A stretch of 49,126 bases of DNA, from positions 1-49,126 of the forward strand of contig NZ_LGTB01000059.1 in the NCBI RefSeq assembly GCF_001238275.1, read 5' to 3'. Under the pieces are notes generated by a model. That model was given only the letters and a program-made list of their open reading frames with translations, searched no databases and had not been told where the DNA came from. The number at the start of each line of letters is the position of its first letter. The stretch's first letter is position 1. This DNA comes from Bradyrhizobium viridifuturi. GTDB lineage: Bacteria > Pseudomonadota > Alphaproteobacteria > Rhizobiales > Xanthobacteraceae. Both the position numbers and the translations under genes were made by a program. This document shows positions 17,934-25,819 of this stretch, one piece after another.

Positions 17934-18940
17934 ATGAATGACGACCGGCCGATCGGGATTGCGGGCGCCGGAAGCATCGGCTGCTTCGTCGGCGGCATGC
18001 TGGCTGCGTCAGGCCGCCGCGTCGCCTGCTGGCGCGGCCGCGGCTGATCCAGGAGATCGCGGGCAACGGTTTGCGGGTCAGCAGTTTCGACGGCTCGGAG
18101 CGTATGGTACCGGCCGACCGGCTCATTCTGTCCGACGATCCGTCGATCCTGCGCGATGCCCAGGCGGTTCTGGTGACGGTGAAGAGCGCCGATACCGGCG
18201 AGATCGCCGAATTGATCGCGCGCCATGCACCCGCCGATGCCGTAGTGGTCAGCCTGCAAAATGGCGTCGGCAACGTGCCGCTGCTGCGCGACCGCTTGCC
18301 GGACCGCAAGGTGCTCGGCGGCATGGTGCCGTTCAACGTTGTCGCGCTCGGCGACGGTCGCTTCCATCGCTCGACCTCGGGCGACATCGTGATCGCAGAG
18401 GATGATGCCGGCACCGCGGCGCGGCTGTCGGTGCTGGGTCTTGCGATCAAGGCCACCGCCAATATCGATGGCGTGCAGTGGGGCAAGCTGATCGTCAATC
18501 TCAACAACGCGCTCAATGCGCTGTCCAACATTCCGTTGCGGCAGCAGCTCGCGCAGCGCGGCTGGCGGCAATTGTTCGCGGACCAGATGGCGGAGGGCCT
18601 TGCCGCGGTGCGCGCCGAGGGCATCGCGCCGGTGTCGCCGACGCCGCTGCCGTCGGGCTGGATGCCGCATCTGCTGCGGCTGCCCGATGCGCTGTTCGGC
18701 ATGCTGCTCGGCCGCACCATGAAGATCGACCCCGAAGCGCGCTCCTCGATGTGGGAAGATCTGCAGCGCGGCCGCCGTACCGAGATCGACTATCTGCAAG
18801 GTGTGATCACCGCGATCGCGGATCGCCGCGGGCTTAAGGCTCCGCTGTCGCGCCGCATCATCGCGCTGATCCGGAAGGCCGAGGCAGACGGCAAGGGCTC
18901 GCCGGGGCTGACGCCGGAACAGATCCGCGCGACAGTGTGA
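17934..18940 (+). CDS. 2-dehydropantoate 2-reductase family protein (ApbA/PanE-like), one frameshift
   Basis: The start is the ATG at 17934 (MNDDRPIGIAGAGSIGCFVGG, Rossmann GxGxxG). As written the frame stops after 37 codons. Restoring one C in the CC run at 18025-18026 gives RRVALLARPRLIQEIAGNGLRV and an open frame to 18940 (335 residues). Later family motifs: VLVTVKSADT, VVVSLQNGVGN and the C-terminal helical domain with WGKLIVNLNNALNALSNIPLRQQL and SMWEDLQRGRRTEIDYLQG. The family reduces ketopantoate with NADPH in pantothenate synthesis, but many members act on other 2-oxo acids, and a second homologue lies at 37821-38794, so the substrate is open. Confidence 0.87.
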
Positions 18941-18993
18941 TGAGCGCCGACGAGCATCTGCGATATCGTTCGCACAACCGAGGAGGTGACATC

Positions 18994-19191
18994 ATGAGAC
19001 GATCCTGCGTCATGCTACTCGCGCTTGTTGCGCTCGCCGCCAGCCCGCTGCGCGCTGCGCCGCCGACCGTGGTGCCCTCGCCAGGCTATGATGCGCGTCT
19101 GCAGGAGCAGCGCGCGGCAGCGAGCCAATCGGCAGCAGCAGCGCACAAACCGGCCACGCACCGACGTTACAAGCGCGGTCGCGCGCATTGA
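18994..19191 (+). CDS. Small exported protein of unknown function
   Basis: 65 residues from the ATG at 18994, with a strong gaggagg ribosome site in front. A signal peptide (MRRSCVMLLALVALAASPLRAA) is followed by a short Pro/Ala/Gln-rich tail that ends basic (THRRYKRGRAH). No domain is recognised. It lies between the ketopantoate reductase-like gene and the CAP gene, 22 bases before the latter, and may be cotranscribed with it. Confidence 0.6.
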   Translation: MRRSCVMLLALVALAASPLRAAPPTVVPSPGYDARLQEQRAAASQSAAAAHKPATHRRYKRGRAH

Positions 19192-19213
19192 CCCATTGCA
19201 GGGAAGGCCTCGG

Positions 19214-19636
19214 ATGAAGCTGCTGTTGCTCGCACTCACCCTCGTACTCGGCATCGCAACGGCCGCTGATGCCGCCGACTATGCCGGCTCGATCAGTGCC
19301 TACCGGCGCGCCAACCGCATGCCCGCGGTGAAGCTCGACGCGAAGCTGAATGCGATGGCGCTGAAGCAGGCGCAGGCGATGTCGGCGACCGGATCGGTCA
19401 GCCATTCCGCCGGCGGCAGCTTCTTCACGCGCATCGCACCGCTCAAGAAGCAGCGCGCCGCGGAAAATATCGGAGCCGGCTTCATCGCCTTCGCCGAGAT
19501 GCTGAAGCAGTGGGAGGATTCGCCGGGCCATCGCGAGAACCTGCTGATGCCGGGCGCCAAGCGCGTCGGCGTCGCCTACGTCGACAATCCGAAGTCGCCG
19601 TACCGCAGGTTCTGGGCGATGGTGATTACCGATTAG
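19214..19636 (+). CDS. CAP domain-containing exported protein
   Basis: 140 residues from the ATG at 19214 (ggaagg nine bases before). Signal peptide MKLLLLALTLVLGIATAADA, then one CAP/SCP (PR1-like) domain: ISAYRRANRMPAVKLDAKLNAMALKQAQAM, SVSHSAGGSF with the cleft His, RAAENIGAGF with the cleft Glu, and WEDSPGHRENLLMPGAKRVGVAY with the second His. This is a typical short bacterial CAP protein. Such proteins act outside the cytoplasm; their activity is mostly unknown. The stop overlaps the convergent next gene by four bases. Confidence 0.9.
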   Translation: MKLLLLALTLVLGIATAADAADYAGSISAYRRANRMPAVKLDAKLNAMALKQAQAMSATGSVSHSAGGSFFTRIAPLKKQRAAENIGAGFIAFAEMLKQWEDSPGHRENLLMPGAKRVGVAYVDNPKSPYRRFWAMVITD

Positions 19637-20283
19637 TTGCGCTTCGCGAGCTTGGTCGGCTGTGGCGTTGCCGGCGTGAACAGCTTCTTCAGGTCGTTCA
19701 GTCCGTCGGACAGCCGCGGCCAGTCACAGGAGAACGTACCCTTTACGCAGCTGCGCACCCGCGGTCGCGGCTCGGGAATCGGCACGGCTGCGACCCGCGG
19801 CTTGACTGGCTTTGCGGCAGGGACGGGGACTTTCGCCGGCTCGCTGTGCAGCGAGGCCTGCTGGAGCTCCGGCGGCCGCTCCTGCGGCTTTTCCTGCCGC
19901 TCGAGCTGCTTGGCATTGAACGCCGCGGCGATGCTGGAGCGGCGCTCCTTCTCGAGATAGCCGGTATATTCCTGGTCGATCTTCTTCTGCTCGTCCGGCG
20001 TCGGATTGGGACCGGCGATGTCGAAGCTGCGGTCCTGCATGAAGTCGTAATAGGTGTAGCCGCCGCCGGGCTTGCGGCGTCCGGCAAACTTGGCGTTGCA
20101 GTCGGCGAGTTGCGCGGTCTTGTCCTGCTTGGTCTTCGCCTTCTCGGCGAGATCGGCACAATCTTCAAAATCCTTCGGAGCGCTGCGCCACCATTGCGCA
20201 TACGCGCTGATCGGCACCAGCGCGAACGCGGCGGCGAAAATGGCGACAGCCAACGTCGATGATCGTGACGGCATCACGGACAT
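19633..20283 (-). CDS. Exported protein of unknown function
   Basis: The ATG at 20283 (MSVMPSRSS) is chosen; a TTG at 20292 and an ATG at 20274 are alternatives. A signal peptide ends near SAYAQWW. The mature protein has cysteines at DFEDCADLAEKAKTKQDKTAQLADC, a GGGYTYYDFMQDRSFDIAGPNPTPDEQKKIDQEY segment and a Pro/Ala-rich middle, and ends with a cysteine pair in RSCVKGTFSCDW. No enzyme motif is seen. Probably a periplasmic protein of a family restricted to rhizobial relatives. It is convergent with the CAP gene. Confidence 0.7.
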   Translation of the reverse strand: MSVMPSRSSTLAVAIFAAAFALVPISAYAQWWRSAPKDFEDCADLAEKAKTKQDKTAQLADCNAKFAGRRKPGGGYTYYDFMQDRSFDIAGPNPTPDEQKKIDQEYTGYLEKERRSSIAAAFNAKQLERQEKPQERPPELQQASLHSEPAKVPVPAAKPVKPRVAAVPIPEPRPRVRSCVKGTFSCDWPRLSDGLNDLKKLFTPATPQPTKLAKRN

Positions 20284-20488
20284 TGCAAGCAAACCCGAAC
20301 GACACAGAGTGAGCAGATTGTCGCCATTTTAGTGACCCTTGTCACCCGGGAACCCGAAGTTTTTCCCGATCTGTGGAATGACGCTCATGCTGCTGTGTCT
20401 GATGGAACACAGCCGTGCGGTATTGGAATATCTAAAGAATTCTCATCTGAAGCCAACCGGAACATCGGAACAATTCGTCTCGAATTGC

Positions 20489-21670
20489 TCACTTCACCCT
20501 GTGCAGCAACGCGACCAGTTCCGCCTGCCGATGCGTGCCGGTCTTCTGGAAGATCGTCTTGAGCTGGTTGCGCGCGGTGGCAAGGGCAATGCCGGCCTCC
20601 TGCGCCGCCGCTTCGACTGAATCACCGCGCGCAAGCCGCGTGGCGAGGCGCGCCTGCGCCGGCGTCAACTCGAAGGTCGTCGCCAGCAGCGCAGAATCGA
20701 ATGCGGCGCTGCCCTCGAGATCGCGGATCAACAGGATCGCGCGCGCGCCCAGGAACGGCGAGCGCGCGGCGGGCGGCACCGGCTGCATCTGGATCACGAT
20801 CGGCCGCTTGTCGATCCTGCGCACCACGATCGGCGCTGTCGGCAGCGGTTGCAGGTCCGAACTGTGGGCCAGCAGATCGATCAGCCTGGTCAGATCGGCA
20901 TTGGCCTGCCGGTCGAGCAGCGTGAGGCGGTTGTTGCGGATCGCGAGGTCGTGGCCGAGGCAACTCTCAGCATGGCCGTTCATGCCGATGACGGCGCCGA
21001 AGCGGCCGACGGCAATCGCTGCGACCTGGATCAGGTCGAGCGCGCTGGTGATGCCCGAGATCGCGGAGCGGCCGACGACGGTAGACAGGGTCGCGGCTTC
21101 GGTGAGCCGCGCCGACACCCGCGAGAGCGCCTTGACCTCGTCGGCGTCGAACATGCCTTCCTTCGGCGAACGCTGGATGCTCAGTGCCCACAATGCCGGG
21201 CCGGCGCGAAAGCCGATCCCCGCGAACCATTTCAGCCCGAACTCGCCGAGCGTCGCATAAAGCGGGTCGCGCAACATCTCCGCCTCGCTTCCGAACAGGT
21301 CGGCATCGGTGATGACGTTGGTGCCAGCCAGCATCAGCGGTACGCCGCGTGCCGCGCGGATGTCGGTGAGATGCAGATTGTGCGGGAAATAGGTCTTGGT
21401 GAAATAGTCGCTGATCGATTCCGAGCGCGGAATGTCTTCGGTGCGGATGTCGCTCTGAAGCATCGCAGCTCCGGTCGCGCCGACGGCCGCGCAGACCTCG
21501 TCCATGAAGGACGGCCAGGTCGCGGGATCGAGAACCACATCGCCTAGGCGCGCGGTTACGTCGTCCAGCCTGTGCACGTCGACCAAAGGCTTAAGCTCCG
21601 CCTGATGCAGTTTTTTCGTTGTTTCGCAAGGTGAAACAGGAAAAGCCTGGTTGCACCCGGTACCGTGCAT
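20489..21670 (-). CDS. LuxR-family helix-turn-helix transcriptional regulator
   Basis: Up to 393 residues, with the start uncertain (the GTG near 21575 in VHRLDDVTARL is an alternative). The long N-terminal part looks like a sensory domain without a recognised name (PLYATLGEFGLKWFAGIGFRAGPALWALSIQRSPKEGMFDADEV). The C-terminal 65 residues hold a LuxR/GerE-type helix-turn-helix: FELTPAQARLATRLARGDSVEAAAQEAGIALATARNQLKTIFQKTGTHRQAELVALL. No phosphoacceptor or acyl-homoserine-lactone domain is evident. Its target is unknown. Nearest neighbours are the exported protein (same strand) and the TetR gene 112 bases upstream. Confidence 0.85.
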   Translation of the reverse strand: MHGTGCNQAFPVSPCETTKKLHQAELKPLVDVHRLDDVTARLGDVVLDPATWPSFMDEVCAAVGATGAAMLQSDIRTEDIPRSESISDYFTKTYFPHNLHLTDIRAARGVPLMLAGTNVITDADLFGSEAEMLRDPLYATLGEFGLKWFAGIGFRAGPALWALSIQRSPKEGMFDADEVKALSRVSARLTEAATLSTVVGRSAISGITSALDLIQVAAIAVGRFGAVIGMNGHAESCLGHDLAIRNNRLTLLDRQANADLTRLIDLLAHSSDLQPLPTAPIVVRRIDKRPIVIQMQPVPPAARSPFLGARAILLIRDLEGSAAFDSALLATTFELTPAQARLATRLARGDSVEAAAQEAGIALATARNQLKTIFQKTGTHRQAELVALLHRVK

Positions 21671-21782
21671 AAGACAACCCGCGCCGCCTGTCGTGCAAGT
21701 TAAATCGGCGGTGCGGCTTCGGGGCAGGCCGGAAACCTCGGCGAAACATGATCGAAAATCGGCGAGCGGTGCGGGTCCACCG

Positions 21783-22433
21783 CTACCGCAGGTGCAGGTT
21801 CCGGCGGCGATCAGCCTCGGTCAATGCGACGCGGCAGAAGCTGGCGGCAATCGCGACCACGTCCGCGACGGTTTGCGGATATTGCTTGGAAACCCAGCGC
21901 AGCGCGATCGAGATCACCGCGCCGACCATGCCGGTCGAGAGCAGCGTCGCAGCTGCCCCCCTGTCGCCGTGCTTCGCATCGCGCGTCGGCGGCACCAGGA
22001 TGTCGCTGAACACGCGCCCGGCGTCGAGCTTGACGGCATCGACCGCCGGGCTGATGCCGGAGATTTCCAGCAGGAAGACCCGCGCGGGCTTCGGATGCTC
22101 CTTCAGCCGGGTAAAATACAGCGTCAGCGCGGCGTGCAGCCGTGCTTCGGCATCGTCGCCGGCGGCCGCGGCGGCAGCCGTCATTTCCTCGTGCAGACGG
22201 CCGACGACATGGTTGTAGGCGGCGATCAACAGGGCTTCGCTGTTGGCGAAGGACTCGTAGAAATAGCGCTCGGTGAGCTCGGCGGCCTCGCAGATCGCCT
22301 TCACCGTCGCGCTGCGATAGCCGACCTCGCCATAGACCTCGATCGCCGCGTCGATCAGCTTCAGCCGCCGCTCGGTGCGGCGCTCGTCGGCGTCCATACC
22401 GCCATAGAGGCGGGCTTTTCGGCTGCTTGCCAT
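21783..22433 (-). CDS. TetR/AcrR family transcriptional regulator
   Basis: 216 residues, ATG at 22433. N-terminal TetR helix-turn-helix: RRLKLIDAAIEVYGEVGYRSATVKAICEAAELTERYFYESFANSEALLIAAYNHVV, followed by an all-helical ligand domain. It is transcribed away from the flavin monooxygenase gene. The 84-base gap between them holds nested inverted repeats that are the obvious operator, so it likely represses itself and the monooxygenase until the monooxygenase substrate is present. Confidence 0.92.
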   Translation of the reverse strand: MASSRKARLYGGMDADERRTERRLKLIDAAIEVYGEVGYRSATVKAICEAAELTERYFYESFANSEALLIAAYNHVVGRLHEEMTAAAAAAGDDAEARLHAALTLYFTRLKEHPKPARVFLLEISGISPAVDAVKLDAGRVFSDILVPPTRDAKHGDRGAAATLLSTGMVGAVISIALRWVSKQYPQTVADVVAIAASFCRVALTEADRRRNLHLR

Positions 22434-22442
22434 GAAAGGCTA

Positions 22443-22494
22443 TTGACATGAGCCATTGTCAGATGTCAAGTTATCTGACAACATATATTGTCAG
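22443..22494. promoter_or_regulatory. Probable TetR operator between the TetR and monooxygenase genes
   Basis: A perfect inverted repeat TTGTCAGAT-8-ATCTGACAA (22456-22481) overlaps a second one, TTGACAT-13-ATGTCAA (22443-22449 and 22463-22469). A third half-site TTGTCAG follows at 22488-22494. The AT-rich block sits in the divergent control region, as expected of a TetR operator that covers both promoters. Confidence 0.75.
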
Positions 22495-22517
22495 TTATGA
22501 CGCGGGAGGGTCAGTGC

Positions 22518-24023
22518 ATGTCTGCTCATTTCGACGTGTTGATCGTGGGTGCCGGGTTGTCAGGCATCGGCGCCGGCTATCATCTGCAGACCAATTGTCC
22601 GGACCGCAGCTACGCCATTCTCGAAGGCCGCGATTGCATCGGCGGGACTTGGGACCTGTTCCGCTATCCCGGCATCCGCTCCGACTCCGATATGTACACG
22701 CTCGGCTATTCGTTCCGGCCGTGGACCGAGCCGAAGGCAATCGCCGACGGGCCGTCGATCCTGAACTATGTGCGCGAGACTGCGCGCGTCTACGGCATCG
22801 ACAAGAAGATCCGCTTCAACCACCGCGTCGTGCGCGCCGACTGGTCGTCGGCCGATTCGCAATGGACGGTCGAAGTCGAGCGCGGACCGGAGAAGACGAT
22901 CGAGCGCCTCACCTGCAACTTCCTGTTCATGTGCAGCGGCTACTACAAATATGAGCACGGCTACACGCCTGATTTCCCCGGCATCGCCGATTTCGCCGGC
23001 CGCGTCGTCCATCCGCAGAAATGGACCGACGACATCGACTATGCCGGCAAGAAGGTGGTGGTGATCGGCAGCGGCGCGACCGCGGTGACGCTGGTGCCGG
23101 AAATGGCCAAGACCGCCGCCCATGTCACGATGCTGCAGCGTTCGCCGACCTATGTCGTGGCGCGTCCGGACGAGGACAAGGTCGCCAACTGGCTGCGGGC
23201 GCGGCTGCCGGCGAAGCTCGCCTACGGCCTCACGCGCTGGAAGAACGTGCTGTTCGGGATGTATTTCTACCGGCTCTGCAAGCGCGATCCGGAGCGCGTG
23301 AAGAAGCTGATCCTCGGCGGCGTGCGCCACGCGCTCGGCCCCGACTACGACGTCGCGACGCATTTTACCCCGAGCTACAATCCGTGGGACCAAAGGCTTT
23401 GCCTGGTGCCGAACGGCGATCTGTTTCAATCCTTGCGCAACGGCGGATCATCCGTCGTCACCGACCAGATCGAGACCTTCACTCCCGGCGGCATCAAGCT
23501 CAAGAGGGGCAAAGTGCTCGACGCCGATGTCGTGGTGACCGCGACCGGCCTCGATCTGCAGGTGCTCGGCGGGCTCGAGATCAAGGTCGACGGTGCACCG
23601 GTCGATCTGTCGAAGACCATGAACTACAAGGGGCTGATGTATTCGGGCGTGCCGAACCTTGCCGCCGCCTTCGGCTACACCAACGCATCCTGGACGCTGA
23701 AATGCGACCTGACCTGCGAATATGTCTGCCGCATGCTCAATCACATGAAGGCGAACGGCTATGCGCAGGTGACGCCGCGGCGGAACGACCCAACCGTGAC
23801 CGAACTGCCCTGGGTGGATTTCTCCTCAGGCTATATCCAGCGCGCCGCAGCCAGGTTCCCCAAGCAGGGCTCGCGCCGGCCGTGGCGACTTTACCAGAAC
23901 TATGCGCTCGATATCATGACGCTGCGCTTCGGCTCGCTGCAGGATGAGGCGATCGAGTTTCTGCCGGCGCGCCGGGCTGGCGCGGCGGATGCTGCCGCGA
24001 ATCCGGCGCGGCAGGTCGCATAA
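22518..24023 (+). CDS. Flavin-containing (Baeyer-Villiger-type) monooxygenase
   Basis: 501 residues; the ATG at 22518 has ggaggg upstream. N-terminal FAD motif VGAGLSGIGAGYHL, the Baeyer-Villiger fingerprint FAGRVVHPQKWTDD (F-x-G-x-x-x-H-x-x-x-W), then the NADPH motif VVVIGSGATAVTL. The C-terminal part contains VVTATGLDLQVLGG and TNASWTLKCDLTCEYVCRML. It uses NADPH and oxygen to put an oxygen atom next to a carbonyl or on a heteroatom. The divergent TetR gene is its probable regulator. The substrate is unknown; a cyclic or long-chain ketone would fit the catabolic content of the window. Confidence 0.92.
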   Translation: MSAHFDVLIVGAGLSGIGAGYHLQTNCPDRSYAILEGRDCIGGTWDLFRYPGIRSDSDMYTLGYSFRPWTEPKAIADGPSILNYVRETARVYGIDKKIRFNHRVVRADWSSADSQWTVEVERGPEKTIERLTCNFLFMCSGYYKYEHGYTPDFPGIADFAGRVVHPQKWTDDIDYAGKKVVVIGSGATAVTLVPEMAKTAAHVTMLQRSPTYVVARPDEDKVANWLRARLPAKLAYGLTRWKNVLFGMYFYRLCKRDPERVKKLILGGVRHALGPDYDVATHFTPSYNPWDQRLCLVPNGDLFQSLRNGGSSVVTDQIETFTPGGIKLKRGKVLDADVVVTATGLDLQVLGGLEIKVDGAPVDLSKTMNYKGLMYSGVPNLAAAFGYTNASWTLKCDLTCEYVCRMLNHMKANGYAQVTPRRNDPTVTELPWVDFSSGYIQRAAARFPKQGSRRPWRLYQNYALDIMTLRFGSLQDEAIEFLPARRAGAADAAANPARQVA

Positions 24024-24142
24024 CGCGCGACGTGGCGAACCAGGCACAACTTCGCGCGCGCCCGTTGGGGCGCGGGCTGGCGATCATTCGGCACCTCTGC
24101 TATGGGAGGGCTGCGCCCGCATGCTTGAGCCGCGGGCCGTGC

Positions 24143-24219
24143 GGTCCCGTAGCTCAGCCGGATAGAGCGACGGTTTCCTAAACCGTAGGTCGGAAGTTCG
24201 AGTCTTCCCGGGATCGCCA
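24143..24219 (+). tRNA. tRNA-Arg (anticodon CCT)
   Basis: 77 bases including an encoded CCA. Acceptor stem ggtcccg pairs with cgggatc (one G-T pair). D arm agctcagccggatagagc, anticodon stem acggt/accgt around loop ttcctaa (anticodon cct), and T arm with gttcgag. The discriminator base is g. It decodes AGG arginine codons. tRNA genes of this type often serve as integration sites, but no integrase is visible here. Confidence 0.97.
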
Positions 24220-24398
24220 CTTTCCGCCTGGTTGCGCGCAGCGCACGCCGCCGGCGACCGCTTCCTTCCCCCATCGAAGCCGCAACGGCCTTCGCGCGCT
24301 GCCTTCCAGCGCGGTGCGGCGGGCGTTTGCCCCCAAATTCACCCCAAATTAGGGAACGCTGCGGACAATGGGGAGGGGGCCACCGGAAGTCCGCGCGC

Positions 24399-25817
24399 AT
24401 GCGATCGAGCGTTCCAGAACGGGTTGAGCAGGGCGGCAGCGACGCCCTTCGTGATCCGTTGCGCTCAAGCGGCCGGCCGCTCGTTGTCGATGTCGACGAG
24501 GTGATGGTGCCGGGAAGCGCCTTTCCGGCGGGGATCGCTTCCGAATTGAGCCGTCGCGTTCTCGCGGTCGCCGCCGCGATTGCCACAGCGTTCGGACCGG
24601 ATGCGCGATCGACGCACGTTGCCGTTTCGTCGGGTTTCGATTCATCCCGCGCGCAGTTCGACCGCGATACCGTGACCTTCTTGTTGCAGGTGCTGGGCGA
24701 AGGCCGCCCGGTCTATCTCTGTTCGGAAATCCATCCCGAGCCGTTCGTCAGCGCTGTTGCCCAGCATCTCGGTGTCTTCACGGCCTGGGCCGCCGCACCG
24801 GCTGGCCGGTCGCCGGCGGTGCGGAGCGAAGACCTGCCGCCCGTGCTGCGCCAGGGCTTTGACTATATCGGCGGTGCAACGGTCGCATTGCCGGAATTCG
24901 CATCGCGCGTCGGGCGTCCCGGTCGATCCGAACCGGCGGCGCCTGTGCGGGCCGGTGTGCAGAGCTGGTTGAAGCTGCTCCGGGTGCATCAATACGCCAA
25001 GAACGCCCTCGTGCTGGTGCCGCTGCTGACCGCGCATAAATTTGCGCCGGGATCGGCGGCGACGTCGCTGTTCGCGGTGATCGCATTCTCGCTCTGCGCG
25101 TCGGCCGCCTACATCCTGAACGACATTCTCGACATCAGGGCCGACCGCGCGCATCCGGCCAAGCGCAGCCGTCCGATCGCAAGCGGAGTCATCGCGGCGC
25201 CGCGAGCCGCCGGCGCGATGGCTCTGGCGCTAACAGCCGCATTCGCGATCGCACTGTCCATATCGACCGCGTTCGCCGGTGTCCTGCTGGGCTATTTCGC
25301 GCTGACCACGTCCTATTCGCTGTGGCTCAAGCGCATCGCGATCGTCGATGTCGTCGTGCTGGCGACGCTGTACACCGTCCGTGTGATCGGCGGCGCGGTC
25401 GCGATCAGCGTGCCGATGTCGGAATGGCTGCTTGCGTTCTCGCTGTTCATCTTCATGTCGCTGGCGCTGGTGAAGCGCCACGTCGAACTCGCCGGCCAGC
25501 CCGATGGCGCGGTGCTGGCGGCGCGCGGCTACCGGGTCGAAGACAAGTCGATGATCGCGATCCTCGCCGCGGCATCGGGCTTCAACGCCGTCGTGATCTT
25601 CACGCTCTACATCTCGTCCGATACGGTTCGCGCGCTCTACAGTCATCCGCAGCTGCTCTGGGCCTGCTGCCCGATCCTGATGTACTGGATTGGTCGCGTG
25701 ATGCTGTTTGCACAGCGCGGATTGATCGACGACGATCCGGTGATGTTCGCGCTCCGCGATCGCGCCAGCTGGATCGCGCTTGGCGCGATCGGCGTCATCA
25801 TGCTCGCCGCCATCTAG
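24399..25817 (+). CDS. UbiA-family prenyltransferase, decaprenyl-phosphate phosphoribosyltransferase-like, with N-terminal HAD-like domain
   Basis: 472 residues from the ATG at 24399 (ccggaag upstream; a TTG at 24327 would add 24 residues). The C-terminal half is a polytopic UbiA-type enzyme with NDILDIRADRAHPAKRSRPIASG (residues 241-263), the motif of phosphoribosyltransferases such as mycobacterial Rv3806c. That enzyme joins phosphoribose to polyprenyl phosphate. The first 200 residues resemble a HAD phosphatase fold (LVVDVDEV, VYLCSEIHPEPFVSAVAQHLGVF, GFDYIGG) but lack the DxDGT nucleophile motif. It is followed directly by DprE1- and DprE2-like genes, giving the three steps to polyprenyl-phosphoryl-arabinose. 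NoeC of Azorhizobium is a related protein. Confidence 0.87.
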   Translation: MRSSVPERVEQGGSDALRDPLRSSGRPLVVDVDEVMVPGSAFPAGIASELSRRVLAVAAAIATAFGPDARSTHVAVSSGFDSSRAQFDRDTVTFLLQVLGEGRPVYLCSEIHPEPFVSAVAQHLGVFTAWAAAPAGRSPAVRSEDLPPVLRQGFDYIGGATVALPEFASRVGRPGRSEPAAPVRAGVQSWLKLLRVHQYAKNALVLVPLLTAHKFAPGSAATSLFAVIAFSLCASAAYILNDILDIRADRAHPAKRSRPIASGVIAAPRAAGAMALALTAAFAIALSISTAFAGVLLGYFALTTSYSLWLKRIAIVDVVVLATLYTVRVIGGAVAISVPMSEWLLAFSLFIFMSLALVKRHVELAGQPDGAVLAARGYRVEDKSMIAILAAASGFNAVVIFTLYISSDTVRALYSHPQLLWACCPILMYWIGRVMLFAQRGLIDDDPVMFALRDRASWIALGAIGVIMLAAI

Positions 25818-25819
25818 CG

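Noticed and set aside
20332..20620. Small plus-strand frames between the exported protein and the LuxR-type gene
   Set aside because: No ribosome site, no domain, and they run into the opposite-strand regulator.
22488..22517. Earlier TTG start of the flavin monooxygenase
   Set aside because: It lies within the operator half-site and lacks a ribosome site; the ATG at 22518 has ggaggg and begins the FAD fold.
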